NCBI GenBank assembly: GCA_037039925.1 | Contig: JAXRKP010000187.1 | Span: 184,501 to 248,500 of the forward strand | Reading direction: 5' to 3' | DNA: 64,000 bases | From: Doris montereyensis | Taxonomy: Eukaryota; Mollusca; Gastropoda; Nudibranchia; Dorididae | Part shown: in pieces, positions 1 to 61,664 of the stretch | How the letters are laid out: each line of letters opens with the position of its first letter | Numbering within the stretch: the first letter of the stretch is position 1 | Position numbers and translations under genes: made by a program | The notes under the pieces: generated by a model | Told to the model about the DNA's origin: nothing | The model's database searches: none | What the model saw: the letters and a program-made list of their open reading frames with translations, nothing else

Positions 1-105
1 AATTCCTTTATTGCCCGTGGGGCAACATTTTTAAGATCCTGCCAAAACCCCCGAGTTCACCTTAGTAGTTGTGGATGTGGGTGATATAAAATAAAAAATA
101 CAAAA
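1..105 (-). mobile_element. SINE-B fragment
   Basis: Reverse-strand match to the SINE-B core (acccacatccacaactaaggtgatctcggggtttt) seen in full copies such as 17175-17505. Confidence 0.7.
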
Positions 106-239
106 CTGAGGTCAAGAGAATCAGAAATAATCCTTGCTTCTGTAGCACTAAGCGGTATGGGGCGATTGACTGCACAGCCCTGAACGGGATTGCGGTCTTG
201 TCACATGTTTCAACTTCCAGCCATTGCTAGCTGGTAACT

Positions 240-530
240 GTGGCCACAGCGGCCTAGGAGGTCAGGTTGCCGGACTTGGGAGATCATGATGTCCTGGGTT
301 CGAATCCTAGCAATGCTAGGTCCGACGCCTTGTAAAGACACATTAACACTCACTTTCCCCCACTCGACCCAGGTACAAATGGGTACCAACAACAGTTTGG
401 GAGCAAAACCTGTGACGGACTAGCGTCCTGTCCAGGAGGTGATTAATACCACCTTGTTGCGCTTCACGCTTTAGAAACCGAGGATAAACTCCAGCTCCAT
501 GGACCCCAGAGGCCTTGAAGGAACTTTAAA
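240..530 (-). mobile_element. SINE-C copy (tRNA-derived)
   Basis: On this orientation the head reads as tRNA-like: an A-box region (gtggccacagcggcctagg) and a B-box ggttcgaatcc at 298-308, then the family body (cactcgacccaggtacaaatgg, gtcctgtccaggaggtgatta, ggccttgaaggaac) and an A-rich end. Confidence 0.8.
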
Positions 531-659
531 AAAAAAATATATTGTTGATAAATCAAATGATTGATGATAATGATGATTGGGTGAAATGAGGAAAGTCTGC
601 AAAGTCGTGGCTTTCCCAAGGACACAGCATCGGGCCTAGCAAAGAAAAAGAAAAAAAAG

Positions 660-1010
660 AGCAAAGTTCCTTGAAGGCCATTACAACCGATAGAGCCTGA
701 GCTTATCTCAGTTTCTATAGCATGAAGCGAAACAGGTCATAATAATCCACTCCTGGACAGGACACTGGTCTGACGAGGTGTTCACTACCAAGCTGGTGTC
801 TGTATCCATTTGCACTTAATTCGAGTGGGGAGAATGCATGCAAAGAGTCTTTCACAGGGAACACGTCAAACTTAACTCTGTTTGAATTTAAACCCTGGAC
901 CTCCTGATCCCCAATCCGGCAGTGTCTAGCCACTTGGCCACTGACACCACTGGGCCTAGCAAAGCTAGGTTTTAAACCCACAACCCCACAGTCTGTTGGT
1001 AGACAGCTTG
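660..1010 (+). mobile_element. SINE-C copy, opposite orientation
   Basis: Begins ttccttgaaggccattac and ends with the complement of the tRNA-like head (ctagccacttggccactgacacc). With the copy at 240-530 it forms an inverted pair about 130 bp apart. Confidence 0.75.
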
Positions 1011-1059
1011 ACTCAAGACTGTGAGGGCAGAGGGAAATGAATGAATGAAAGACAATGAG

Positions 1060-2155
1060 AGAGAGAGAGAGAGATATGCACTAAGAAATAATATTAATAA
1101 TGAAGAATGAAGACAAAAATAGAAAATTAAAAAATATTACATTTGCTATAAATAAAAAAGATGTACAAAACGAAAAGAAGCATGAAAGACTTAAATCAAT
1201 CGATCCAATCCATTGCCAATATCTCAAATCTCCAGCATAAGCGCGATAAGATTTCTTGACAGAATATTGCACAATCAATGTTAATAATGTTATTATTATT
1301 ATTATTTTTTTTATTTTTTTTTAATTAAAAAAGAGTGAACAAAAAGAGACCCTTTTTTCTAAAATGGATGAAATCTAATCTATGTACAAGCATAAAATCA
1401 ATTTAACGAAAAGCATCCGCTAGAGAAAACAAAAGCGTCTTGTTTCGTGGCCTAAAGGAATAGCCAGGAATTCAAATATAATGTCTATGTAAGTTGATGA
1501 ATATCTTTCATGATGAATGTTAGAAGAAAATAAAAATGGGAAAGCGCATTGAAAACCAAAAAAAATCACAAGGGGATGGGGACACGGAGGTCCACAAATA
1601 AGGTGTCTGCCTCTCAAGAGAAAGGTAACAGGTTTTCTGCCCATGCAGGTAAAAAAATTTTTTATCGTGTTTAAAAATTTTTTATTGTCTTGGCTATGAT
1701 GAATGAAGTTTTAGATAACAACAAACAATTCAGAGGGCTGACATGTAAATTTTCAATAACAAAAATATGTTGCAGGAAACAATTTAATTTGAAAATTTAT
1801 GACTGAGTCCAGAAAATTTTGAAAAAAATCTTACAATTTTATACAAACTGACGGGGCAAATGGGCCCTCAGTATCTGCAGACAAAAAATAAATTAAAAAA
1901 TCTTCTTTTATAATACTTAAATTTCTTTTTTAAAATCAAACTCCATGACAACATTTGAACAATTGTTCAATTGATCAACTAAGAAACATTTTGTAACATA
2001 ATGTATATTATAACAACTTTTTACGTACTTATTGTTATATATATATATATGAATCATAATTAATTTTTCACCCATCCAACGACACAGCAATTACAATAGG
2101 AGTTTTCTTTCCCTTTTATATTTAATATTTTTAATCATCATGAGTTTGTTTGCTT
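1060..2155. other. AT-rich intergenic stretch
   Basis: Short GA run at 1056-1074 and many A/T homopolymers. I see no gene or recognisable element. Confidence 0.5.
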
Positions 2156-2160
2156 GTTTA

Positions 2161-2210
2161 TTTCTTTGAAGTAAAACCCTGTCCACCGTGGCAGTGATCT
2201 TAGGCTTTCA
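2161..2210 (+). mobile_element. SINE-A fragment
   Basis: Contains gaagtaaaaccctgtccaccgtggcagtgatct, a diverged SINE-A core. Confidence 0.5.
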
Positions 2211-2944
2211 TTATCATGATAAAAGACTCATTATTTCCCATTGACTCTTGCAAATTTCAGTTTGAGAGAACAGAAAGTCTTGAATCTCAAATATAGATAC
2301 AGCGATGACAAATTTTAAAGGAAAATACGAGTACATAGCCGCCAACCTTTGACTCTGACCTCACAAACCAATTCTAACTCGCAAGACGGACTGTAATATT
2401 CCAGATAACATGGATGATGTAACTTTTACGGTAAATAACAAAATATCGCTAGCCTTTCTGATGAAATGCGATGGTAATTTTGTGAAACCAGAATAACATC
2501 TGCGGAGCTTCACCCTTATTTCTCTGAGACTCTGCTGTTAACTTATATAGTTTCTTAATAATAAAAAACTGCAAAACAGTTAACTCTCAAATACATAGTT
2601 TTCAAGGTAAATAGAGACCTCGGAGCCAGAAAAACATACTAATACTAAATTTAATTTTTACATACCAGTTGGCAGCCATGAAAAATAAAGCAGAGCTCAA
2701 AAGCTCCACCACGTACAAAGGCTTGCACATTGGAATCCACAATTCCTTACAATAAATACAAAATGTGTCTTTGGCGAAGATGGGAATAGTATATATCCAG
2801 CTCAAAATATTTGCTGTATGGAATGTGAAGTTACCAAAATTTACCAAAGAGGAACAAAACAGTTGAACCTTCTTTTTTTTTTTTTTGGTGGGGAGGGGCA
2901 GAGTGGTTTGTTTGTTTCACTGATTTCATTGAAATTTACACCTG

Positions 2945-3040
2945 TCTATTCCTTGTTTTTGTTTCGTCTTTGTTCAATGTCTAAACTTTCATCTCATTCA
3001 ACGGCTTTCTTTAGGGTGAAGGGGAATTTAATACCCGATC
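2945..3040 (-). mobile_element. SINE-D fragment
   Basis: Contains tattccttgtttttgtttcgtctttgtt, matching the SINE-D copy at 38640-38830. Confidence 0.5.
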
Positions 3041-3085
3041 AGCATCTACAGCGGTAGGCCTGACTGAAGCGTACCGGATGTTGTA

Positions 3086-3087
<2 letters not shown>

Positions 3088-3122
<35 letters not shown>

Positions 3123-3134
3123 GGGGGGGGGGGT
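3088..3134. repeat. (GT)n followed by G13 run
   Basis: About 16 GT dinucleotides run directly into a long G homopolymer; likely polymorphic and error-prone. Confidence 0.9.
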
Positions 3135-3139
3135 TGAGG

Positions 3140-3230
3140 GTTTGAGTGCTTGCTTGTTTAATTGAAAATTAGTGAAATAGTAAAAAGGAAAGCAGTAGGA
3201 TCTACCAGTAGCACCGCCAACAGGGTTGAA
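3140..3230 (+). mobile_element. SINE-A fragment with internal deletion
   Basis: Start (tgtttaattgaaa) and end (ggatctaccagtagcaccgccaac) of SINE-A are present; the core is deleted. Confidence 0.5.
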
Positions 3231-3289
3231 CGAGCTGAAGCTGTTACATGTATGTGAAATACACAACCGGGCCTACATAATCCGGTTCA

Positions 3290-3460
3290 CAGTTTGGTTT
3301 GGTTTGATTGGAATTTACCCAGGCCATTATACACGGTGACCCGAGGGTGAATTAAGAGGGAAAGATGGGGTGAGATAAAAGATATGTGAAAAGAATGAAA
3401 GGTTAGAAGTAGGACCTACCAGTAGAATCCACATGCCCGCCCGCCAACTGCCCACCTGAT
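3290..3460 (+). mobile_element. SINE-A copy
   Basis: Diverged but complete: ggaatttacccaggccat, ggtgacccgagggtgaattaagaggg, taggacctaccagtag, cgcccgccaactgcc. Confidence 0.75.
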
Positions 3461-3723
3461 TCACATAAAATTTAATGTAAACGTAAAGAAAGCAAAGTGA
3501 GCGCAAGATTCACGGTGATGGCAAGCAACATGATGACCGAAGATGATGACGTAATATGAGCGCACAGGAGCACAAAAAAAGCACGAGAGCGTATGGATCA
3601 ATGTACTCTTAAGACATGCTCATCATTCACATAATAATATATATGGCCACAAAACAAGTCCTAAAAACGGCGACGTTGAGGAACACCTGGAATGATCACA
3701 GCTAAAATAAATAATATTATGTT

Positions 3724-4024
3724 TACAGTTACAGTAGTCTCCACCAAATTGCACGCCGCCAAAATGCATGATTTATCATAACAAACTTTTTTTTTCATGT
3801 AACCGAATTTTACAATGCTAATGATCCCCCTCATATTGCAACAACGGCTGGCTTGACTTCACCAAAATACAACAACGGCTGGCTTGACTTTGCCAAAATG
3901 CAACAGATTTGTATAAGTCCGTCTTCAATTTGTTGCATTTAAAGAATCAATTCTTGTGAAAAATAAACTTGATGACCTCTACTTGTTTCGTCCTAGGGAC
4001 AAAAGAAGTGTCATGCATGTATGT

Positions 4025-4055
<31 letters not shown>

Positions 4056-4205
4056 GCATCTGTATCTAGGTTGACCATGTGTGCTCACATACGCACAACA
4101 ATAATAATTATGCAAACTAGTCCGTCAAAACGCACCTTCACCAAAATGCACAATTTTCTTGTCCCCCATGGTCCATGCATTTTGGCAGTGACTACTGTAC
4201 TGTGA
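3724..4205. mobile_element. Candidate TIR DNA element (pogo/mariner-like ends)
   Basis: The left end reads ttacagtagtctccaccaaa and the right end, reverse-complemented, reads gtacagtagtcactgccaaa. The inner parts also share ccaaaatgcatg. No transposase is visible. It contains a GT microsatellite at 4021-4054. Confidence 0.4.
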
Positions 4206-4519
4206 ACACGGAAGAACTAAACCAAATAAGACATTTTAGTCGGCTCAGAACTACATTGTGTCCCAACTACACATCTGACGATTTGGGAAATGAAGCCATT
4301 ATATATTATCAGGTTCAATCAGGTTCACAGTCGTCATCAATTGTCCCGTCTCGTCTCACACAAAAAATTGTAACCAAATTCGGCTTCCGCTTGTTGTACA
4401 TTATGCCATTTGCTCCACTTTGTCCAAACTTCAAATTCTCTTTCCAGCTGAGAAATAGAGAGCCTCTTTGTTCCTCCTCTCAAAACAAGTGTATGTGTGT
4501 AAAAAAAAGTAAGTAAAGT

Positions 4520-4812
4520 TGCTGTTGTAAGGCCGGTATAGCCTAAAGAGCCGAAGCTAATCCCGGTTTCTGTAGCGCGAGGCAAAACTGGTCATTAAAC
4601 TCACCCCCTAGACAGAACGTTAGCGTGACGCACATTTTTACTCCCAAGCTAGTGCGTGTACCCATTTGCACCTGGGTTGAATGGGGGAAATGCGTGTCAC
4701 AAGTGTCTTTCCCAAGGAACACAATATCGGACCTAGCTTTGCTAGGATTCAAACCCGGGACCTCATGATCTCAAACCCGGTAGCCTAACCACTCTGCCAC
4801 TGACGCCACAAA
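4520..4812 (+). mobile_element. SINE-C copy
   Basis: Full body ending with aaacccgggacctcatgatct and taaccactctgccactgacgcc, the complement of a tRNA-like head. Confidence 0.8.
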
Positions 4813-5454
4813 TGTATGTGTAGTAACAACGATACAACTCTGAGCCGATGATGTGTCAACAAAAAATAAATCAGAAAAGTGCACATAAAAGTAAGAATAA
4901 CGAAAAAGCACTTTTCCAGTGCACAAGATATATAAATATATAAGGTGTCCAGCAAAAAACCCACTTCAAATTTCCTACCTCACAGGGAGAAAAATCCTAT
5001 CAACCCTGGAAATAAAATGATCTATCGACGCCAGCATAGGGGAAGTATGCGTTTGCACGCTAAAACCAGAAACCTGACGTGGATAAGTTCAATATAAAAA
5101 CAAGTATCAACTCAAATCCTAATTGAACGGCTTTCTAGCACCTCATTGAAATTAAATTGTAATCAAGTACTCGTTTAATATTGGTTTTAAAGTGTGTATT
5201 GCGTTCATTGATGTTGATTCTATTGAGATGAAAAGCGCTTTGAGACTTAAGAGAAAAGCCCTATAGAAGCACGTTTTATTATCATTATTGTTGTTGATTA
5301 ACATGTTTTACTTCATATCAATAATATAAGTTCAGCATTGTTTACTGTCACTGTCACAGACGCGTTTTCTAATTTTTTCCTACCCTAGACATTCGATTTC
5401 CAACATTTTCTGACCTTTCCTACCTAAGGGCGAATAACTTGATCTATTTTCCAC

Positions 5455-6020
5455 TTTTCCTTTCAGTGAAAAATCTTATCTATTTCCGAGCTATCCTTTC
5501 AAAGGTTGAAAAATCTTATCTATTTCCGAGCTATCCTTTCAAAGGTTGAAAAATCTTATCTATTTCCAAGCTATCCTTTCAAAGGTTGAAAAAATCTTAT
5601 CTATTTCCGAGCTATCCTTTCAAAGGTTGAAAAATCTTATCTATTTCCGAGCTATCCTTTCAAAGGTTGAAAAATCTTATCTATTTCCGAGCTATCCTTT
5701 CAAAGGTTGAAAAATCTTATCTATTTCCGACCTCTCCTTCCAAAGGGTGAAAAAATCTTATCTGTTTCCAACCTTTCCTTCCAAAGGATGAAAAATCTTA
5801 TGTATTTCCGACCTTTTCTTTCAAAGGTGGAAAAATCTGATCTATTTTTGACCTTTCCTTCAAAAGGATGAAAAATCTGGATTTATTTTCGACCTCTCCT
5901 TCCAAAGGGTGAAAAATCTTACTTATTTCTGACCTTTCCTTCCTAAGGGTGAAAAATCTTACCTATTTCCGACCTTTCCTTTGTAAGCGTGATAGACCTG
6001 ACCTATTTTCCCCCTTTCCG
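5455..6020. repeat. 40-bp tandem array (about 14 units)
   Basis: Unit tgaaaaatcttatctatttc plus cgagctatcctttcaaaggt. The first units are near-identical, later ones diverge toward 6000. No open coding sense. Confidence 0.9.
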
Positions 6021-6053
6021 ACCTTGTTTGCTGGACACCCTGAGATAACATCA

Positions 6054-6303
6054 GAGCTGCCAACCCAATGAACAGAACAGAAAAGGGAGGGGGGCAGGAA
6101 AAGATTGCTGCCAAAAAAGAGGAAGATTTGGACAAAAAAAGAGCGTACAACTTGAAATTGCTGACATAAACAAAACTTAATGTCGGACAGGAGAGAAACA
6201 AATAAAAAGAAAGCTCAAAAAGCGTACAATGTCAAAAAGAAAGTGTACAATCTAAAAAACGACCCCGTCCAAATCCACGTTTTTAGAAGTAGGTTGGCAG
6301 CAA
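6054..6303. mobile_element. hAT-like MITE with 14-bp TIRs
   Basis: Left end cagagctgccaacc; right end reverse complement cattgctgccaacc. The flanks share taacat. The interior is purine-rich with gtacaa repeats. A reverse-orientation relative lies at 16232-16445. Confidence 0.6.
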
Positions 6304-6460
6304 TGTAACATTCATTGTGTTTGTTTGTTTGTTTGTTTTTATTTGTGTGTGTTTCCTTGTAGCACTGGAAAAGATTTCCTTTCTCCTTATTCTGTACCTC
6401 TACACTTCAAACACTTTCACATTCATCATCCATTTTCTGTACAGTTGTTTGTCTGTACAA

Positions 6461-6592
6461 TTGAAATTTACCCCATCCACCATTGCGGTGATCTCGGGGT
6501 GAATCAAGAGGAAACAGGAAGATGAAAGAAAAGTGAAAGAAGTAAAAGAAAGAAATAGGACCTACAAGCAGCATCCGCCAACCGCCTGTATT
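6461..6592 (+). mobile_element. SINE-A copy
   Basis: Contains ttgaaatttaccccatccac, cattgcggtgatctcggggtg, ggacctacaagcagcatccgccaaccgcc. Confidence 0.85.
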
Positions 6593-6692
6593 TTCTGTAC
6601 AATTTCACTTTTTCACATCTCCTAACTTTTAAGTGTGTAGGATCCGTTTCAAGCTTAACATCATCACAGAACATTATAGGAATGCAACCAAC

Positions 6693-6998
6693 AGGGGGGG
6701 GGGGGGGGGGCATTAGTAGATATTGGATATTCAAAAGCATCAAAAGCATCCTCATTATTCTCTCAAACGGCTCCTCCTTACTCCTCAACCCCTCTCTGAT
6801 CCACAGACGATGTAAAGAGAATTGAACCCTTGGTCCGTCGCCTCCGAGGCCAGGCGGGTGATGGAATGAGCTGCCACAACAAAGTCCAAGTCCGTAATGT
6901 ATTTGATCTCCACCCCCCCCCCCCCCCTGCTACCTCATCCTTCCCGTTGCACCTCCAAAAAACACTTGCGGGTGTTTCCATCCGAGGGGGGGGGGGGG
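6693..6998. repeat. Three long G/C homopolymer runs downstream of the SYNRG stop
   Basis: G run near 6694-6710, C run near 6913-6926 and G run near 6986-6998. They fall in the likely 3' UTR or flank and may form G-rich structures. Confidence 0.8.
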
Positions 6999-7059
6999 AA
7001 TCTCGCTACCTAAGGGAATCCAGCATGTCTGCCCGGCACACATGACGGCCGACGCTTGT

Positions 7060-56609
<49,550 letters not shown>

Positions 56610-56720
56610 ATTGATACGGTGACCTGTCCGTACTCAAACTGCCGTATTTCACCGACAATGTGTGGGCGGGGCGTATTATCAGACAGGCAAACGTAATGTA
56701 AAATGAATGACACGATAACG
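56610..56720 (-). promoter_or_regulatory. Probable SYNRG 5' leader and proximal promoter
   Basis: Sequence directly upstream of the E1 start codon. It contains a GC-box-like GGGCGGGGC on the plus strand at 56664-56672, about 55 bases from the ATG, in otherwise AT-rich DNA. No convincing TATA box is visible at a standard distance. The transcription start is not determinable; promoter status is inferred from position. Confidence 0.4.
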
Positions 56721-57559
56721 AGAATGAGCCCACCCGGTACAATATATTATCACTCCTTACATGAACGGCTCTAATTGTCAACATATTTTATTTATAGAAC
56801 AGATGATATAATCTATATAACGTAGACGTGTTTGAGGAAAGGAAATAACTAAGTAGCCTACAATAACATTATGGTTGCATGTATTCATATTAGGATGTGA
56901 AGAAACATTATAAAAAGGAACGAAATAAACCAGTAATCAACTCTGTTTGATATCGGTTGTCATTAGGCCTACTCGCGTGCATATTTCACGTTTAATCCAA
57001 TGAAAGCAGGTTATATCCGTCGATTCGTATTCTTTAGAGAACCTTACAGTGAGGAAGTCTGCAAACTTCATCGATGAACCAATTAATTTTAACCTGAGTC
57101 AAAACATAACGTGAAAGAAAGAGAAGAAAAGGAACAAAATGATGTATGGGAGAGAGGATAAGAAGAGGAGAAAAAGAAAGAAAATGGGGAAAACGGGGTG
57201 AAAAAGAGGAGGAAAGAAAGGGGGAAACAGAGGAAAGAACAAAATACCTTCTATCACTGACATACAATGTCCTGCAGAAATGTTGCAGAAGATGTAATTT
57301 AACTTAAAAACGGTGAACTCAACGAGCTCAATAAAAATCCGAAAGGCTTATATCGAACAATAGCCGCCTCCATAGTCTGTTCGTCCTAGTTCTAGGGCAA
57401 TGGTTCTTAAGTTGGGCTCGATCAAACCTCAGGTGTTCAATGGGTCAGTCTCAGGGGTTCGGCCGAAGTCAAGACACACACATGTGTAGGTGTGTGTGTG
57501 TGTGGTGCGCGTGTGTGTATCCCTGTTCCGTTCACCCCTCTGATGGGTTCGGTAAATGC

Positions 57560-57895
57560 ACGTATGAAACTTGTGGGTTTCAATACCTCCACGTATGAAA
57601 CTTGTGGGGTTCAGTACCTCCACGCATGAAACTTGTGGGGTTGGGGTTCAGTACCTTCACGTATGAAACTTGAGGGGTTCAGTACCTCCACGTATGAAAC
57701 TTGTGGGGTTCAGTACCTCCACAGTACCTCCATATGAAGCTTGTGGGGTTCAGTACTCCACATATGAAGCTTGTGGGGTTCAGTACCTCCACATATGAAG
57801 CTTGTGGGGTTCAGCACCTCCACGTATGAAACTTGGGGGGGGGGGTTCAGTACCTCCACGTATGAAACTTGTGGGGTTCAGTATCTCCAACAAGG
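57560..57895. repeat. 31-bp array (ggttcagtacctccacgtatgaaacttgtgg)
   Basis: About 10 units upstream of the gene. Contains a G10 run at 57836-57845. Confidence 0.9.
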
Positions 57896-58014
57896 TTACG
57901 AACCACTACCCTAGGTGATGTAAAGTAAGCGAGATTCACTTGAGGTCACAACATTAACAACATAAATATAGAGGCAGAATTTATATAGGTTTCTGTAGTG
58001 TGACGTAAAACAAG

Positions 58015-58345
58015 TGTGAATTTTAATCGGGGAGATAGATTCAAAATTTATATTACAGGAAGTTTTACTTCTGTTAGACACTTTTTTTTTCATTATAAGA
58101 ACAGTCAAAACATGGAATAATTTACATACAGTTCAAAACAAACAATTCACAAAGTATTAATTCTTTCAAAAATGTCATTGATATGAAGCTCTATAATTTA
58201 AAATATTTGTATGATGAATAAATGGGCATTGTTCTTATTGATTATTCTATGTTCAATCATTTTTTAAAACTCCATGATTGTATGTATGGGGCATTTAAAG
58301 GTCAAATGACCTATACAGCCTCTGACACGATATGATATGAGGAAG
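58015..58345 (+). mobile_element. CR1-like retrotransposon 3' end, second copy
   Basis: Same as the tail of 16720-17026: ggagatagattcaaaatttat, ggaagttttacttctgttagac, cacgatatgatatgagg. Confidence 0.8.
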
Positions 58346-58619
58346 TCATGATGCATCATCTCTTGGACGGGGGACTAGCCTGTCACTATCACTGTCACAC
58401 GTTTTACTTCCCATTTGATGCTGGTACCGGTACACTGCGTATTGTGGGCGGGATACATTTCAATGACACAAAATGTCAATACCAAGCAATATAATCTCTA
58501 ATCTGTGGATATGATAATAATTACGCTGATCGAGGTGGAAAGAAAGAAAATAGGAAAAACGTAACTATCTTGGAGTCGCCATGATTTGCTAAAATAAGCA
58601 GAGCAGTTGAAAATTAATT

Positions 58620-58872
58620 GTCGAGTTTTTTTCGAGTAGCCCCCCCAAAAAAAAAAAAAAAAAAAAAACAACAAAAAAAAAAAAACAAAACAAAACAACC
58701 CCACCTTGCCTAGGTAGTTGGATCGACACCTGGTCACATCGGAGATGGACGATAAAAAGAGGAGGTAACGTGTGCAGACACCAGCACTCTGTGCACGTTA
58801 AAGATCCATTGGCTATATATATTTTACTAAAACCCCTGAGATCACCTCAAAATTTAACTACACTAAGCACAG
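58620..58872 (-). mobile_element. SINE-B copy (reverse)
   Basis: A-rich start, then ccaccttgcctaggtagttggatcgacacc, catcggagatggacgata, actctgtgcacgttaaagatcc, cccctgagatcacctc. Confidence 0.75.
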
Positions 58873-58889
58873 TGGCAGGTTTTTTCTTG

Positions 58890-60490
58890 TTGCATGCACC
58901 GTGTTGTGCATGGGCCTAGGTGGTATAGATCTAGGTAGTATATCGTCTAGGCATAGGCCTTACACGCACCGTGTTGTGCATAGGCCTAGGTGGCCTAGAT
59001 CTAGGTAGTATATCGTCTAGGCATAGGCCTTACACGCACCGTGTCGTGCATGGGCCTAGGTGGTCTAGATCTAGGTAGTAGATCGTCTAGATAAAAGGCC
59101 CTACATGCACCGTGTCGTGCATAGGCCTAGGTGGTCTAAATCTAGGTAATATATCGTCTAGGCATAGGCCTTACACGCACCGTGTTGTGCATGGGCCTAG
59201 GTGGTCTAGATCTAGGTAATATATCGTCTAGGCATAGGCCTTACACGCACCGTGTTGTGCATGGGCCTAGGTGGTCTAGATCTAGGTAATAGATCGTCTA
59301 GGCATAGGCCTTACACGCACCGTGTTGTGCATGGGCCTAGGTGGTCTAGATCTAGGTAGTAGATCGTCTAGGCATAGGCCTTACACGCACCGTGTCGTGC
59401 ATGGGCCTAGGTGGTCTAGATCTAGGTAGTAGATCGTCTAGGCATAGGCCTTACATGCACCGTGTTGTGCATGGGCCTAGGTGGTCTAGATCTAGGTAGT
59501 AGATCGTCTAGGCATAGGTACATGCACCGTGTCGTGCATAGCATATGTGGTCTAAATCTAGGTAATCAGGCATAGGCCTTACATGCACCGTGTCGTGCAT
59601 AGGCATAGGTGGTCTAGATCTAGGTGGTCTAGATCTAGGTAGTAGCAGGCATAGGCCTTATGCATGCATAGGCATATGTGGTCTAAATCTAGGTAATATA
59701 TCGTTTGTAGGCCTTATATGCACCGTGTTGTGCATAGGCCTAGGTGGTCTAGTTCTAGGTATTATATCGTCTAGGCATAGGCCTTACATGCACCGTGTTG
59801 TGCATAGGCCTATGTGGTCTAGATCTAGGTATTATATCGTCTAGGCATAGGCCTTACATGCACCGCGTTGTGCATGTGCCTAGGTGGTCTAGATCTAGAT
59901 AATATATCATCTAGGCATAGGCCTTATATGCACCGTGGTGTGCATAGGCATATGTGGTCTAGATCTAGGTAATATATCGTCTAGGCATAGGCATTACATG
60001 CACCGTGTTGTGCATAGGCCTATGTGGTCTAGATCTAGGTAGTAGATCGTCTGGGCATAGGCCTTACATGCACCGTGTTGTGCATAGGCATATGTGGTCT
60101 AGATCTAGGTAATATATCGTCTAGGCATAGGCCTTACATGCACCGTGTTGTGCATGGGCCTAGGTGGTCTAGATCTAGGTAGTATATCATCTGGGCATAG
60201 GCCTTACATGCACCGTGGTGTGCATAGGCCTAGGTGGTCTAGATCTAGGTAGTAGATCGTCTAGGCATAGGCCTTACACGCACCGTGTTGTGCATAGGCA
60301 TATGTGGTCTAAATCTAGGTAATATATCGTCTAGATAAAAGATAACATGCCACCGCGTTTTTGCATGTGCCTAGGTGGTCTAAATCTAGGTAATATATCG
60401 TCAAGGCATAGGCCTTACATGCACCGTGTTGTGCATAGGCCTAGGTGGCCTAGATCTAGGTAGATTATCGTCTAGGCATAGGCCCTACAT
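58890..60490. repeat. 70-bp palindrome-rich satellite (about 22 units)
   Basis: Unit: gcaccgtgttgtgcataggc, ctaggtggtctagatctagg, tagtatatcgtctaggcata, ggccttacat. It holds a hairpin (tgcac-cgtgtt-gtgca) and the perfect palindrome ctagatctag. A few units are truncated (59510-59700). Confidence 0.95.
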
Positions 60491-60673
60491 ACATGCACGC
60501 AGAGGATTGTATTTCTTGGTCCTCTATAATAATAAATTTTGTCTGTCGGCTGTTGTTTTGTTTTTTTAGCAATGCGCAGTGTAACACCTACAACGTTAGT
60601 CTGTGTGATGAATGCGTTGCTTGTGGTTTTCTCTTTTTTTCTTTTTTCTTTCTTTTTTTTTCTCTTAAATTCA

Positions 60674-60937
60674 CTAGTAAACCGCCGACTCGAAATCTAA
60701 ATCACTCAATGAACCGGTTTGCCTTCGTTTTGGCTTGTCGCCAAGCACATGGATGTCGTAAATTATATTATATTTAGAATAATTAATTGTGTGTGGTGCA
60801 TGCCCTATGACTTTTATGATAGAAGCATTGAGGCAAGAAGCAATATACACACAATATGATATTGATAATAAAGAGACCATCGGCGGATCGAAAGTTTCGT
60901 CACAGATTTCGTTCATTGCCTCGGACGCTGACACTGC
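60674..60937 (-). CDS. Possible terminal exon of an unknown neighbouring gene
   Basis: After an acceptor-like tcgcccgcag (AG at 60938-60939) the minus strand stays open for about 87 codons to TAG. It reads VSASEAMNEICDETFDPP, a hydrophobic stretch of about 25 residues, and a tail with PKRRQTGSLSDLDF. Composition is protein-like, but I do not recognise it and no upstream exon is visible within the window. It could be chance. Confidence 0.3.
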   Translation of the reverse strand, partial: AVSASEAMNEICDETFDPPMVSLLSISYCVYIASCLNASIIKVIGHAPHTINYSKYNIIYDIHVLGDKPKRRQTGSLSDLDFESAVY

Positions 60938-60964
60938 GGGCGATCGAATGACCTCCATCCACCC

Positions 60965-61169
60965 AAAGACACACAACACACACCACACACACACACCCCA
61001 CAAAGATACACACCACACACACACACACACAAAAGACACACACCACGCACACAAAGACATGCACACACACACACACACACAAAGACACACGCACAAAGGC
61101 ACACACACAATCATGCATACACTTATACATGGACACCGCACGTTTCTCCCTCCTCTTTCCCTCTCTCTC

Positions 61170-61222
<53 letters not shown>
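60965..61222. repeat. (CA)n and (CT)n tracts
   Basis: CA-rich 60967-61110 and pure CT at 61165-61222; long ORFs here are repeat translations. Confidence 0.95.
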
Positions 61223-61227
<5 letters not shown>

Positions 61228-61664
61228 GTTCTTGGATAACAGTCTGTTAACACTTCAAGTATAAAAGAATGGCGAGTTTCGTTTAGTGGGTTTCTTTAAA
61301 GAACAAATAGGTGCGAAATACGACTTTCCGTAATGCGTCCCTATTACACGTATTATAATTTAATGAACTTAATGGCGTGTTACTGTTACTGTTACTAGTA
61401 CGAGAAATAAATTAACAGCTAATGGACGTCTGCTTGAACTTGAACGCACGAGTTGGCATAATAAGTGTAAAAAAATGTCATGATGACTCAAAAGTACATA
61501 AATATCTTCGTGGTTAAGTGTGCAGTCCAGAAGAAATAAACACTCAGGAGTAGTTATTTAGTTAGGCATTAGCGCGACTCTCCAATCTCATGCATCTTGA
61601 CTTGATGTGCTTTCTTCATTATAATTATAATAGTTATACGATTAACGGCAACATATTGTTTGTT

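Noticed and set aside
298..312. Functional tRNA genes at SINE heads (also near 41890, 35020, 54800)
   Set aside because: Only A-box and B-box remnants are present; no complete cloverleaf and all are part of repeated SINE bodies.
4175..4516. 113-codon plus-strand ORF
   Set aside because: No family resemblance, starts inside a candidate transposon end and runs into repeat-flanked DNA.
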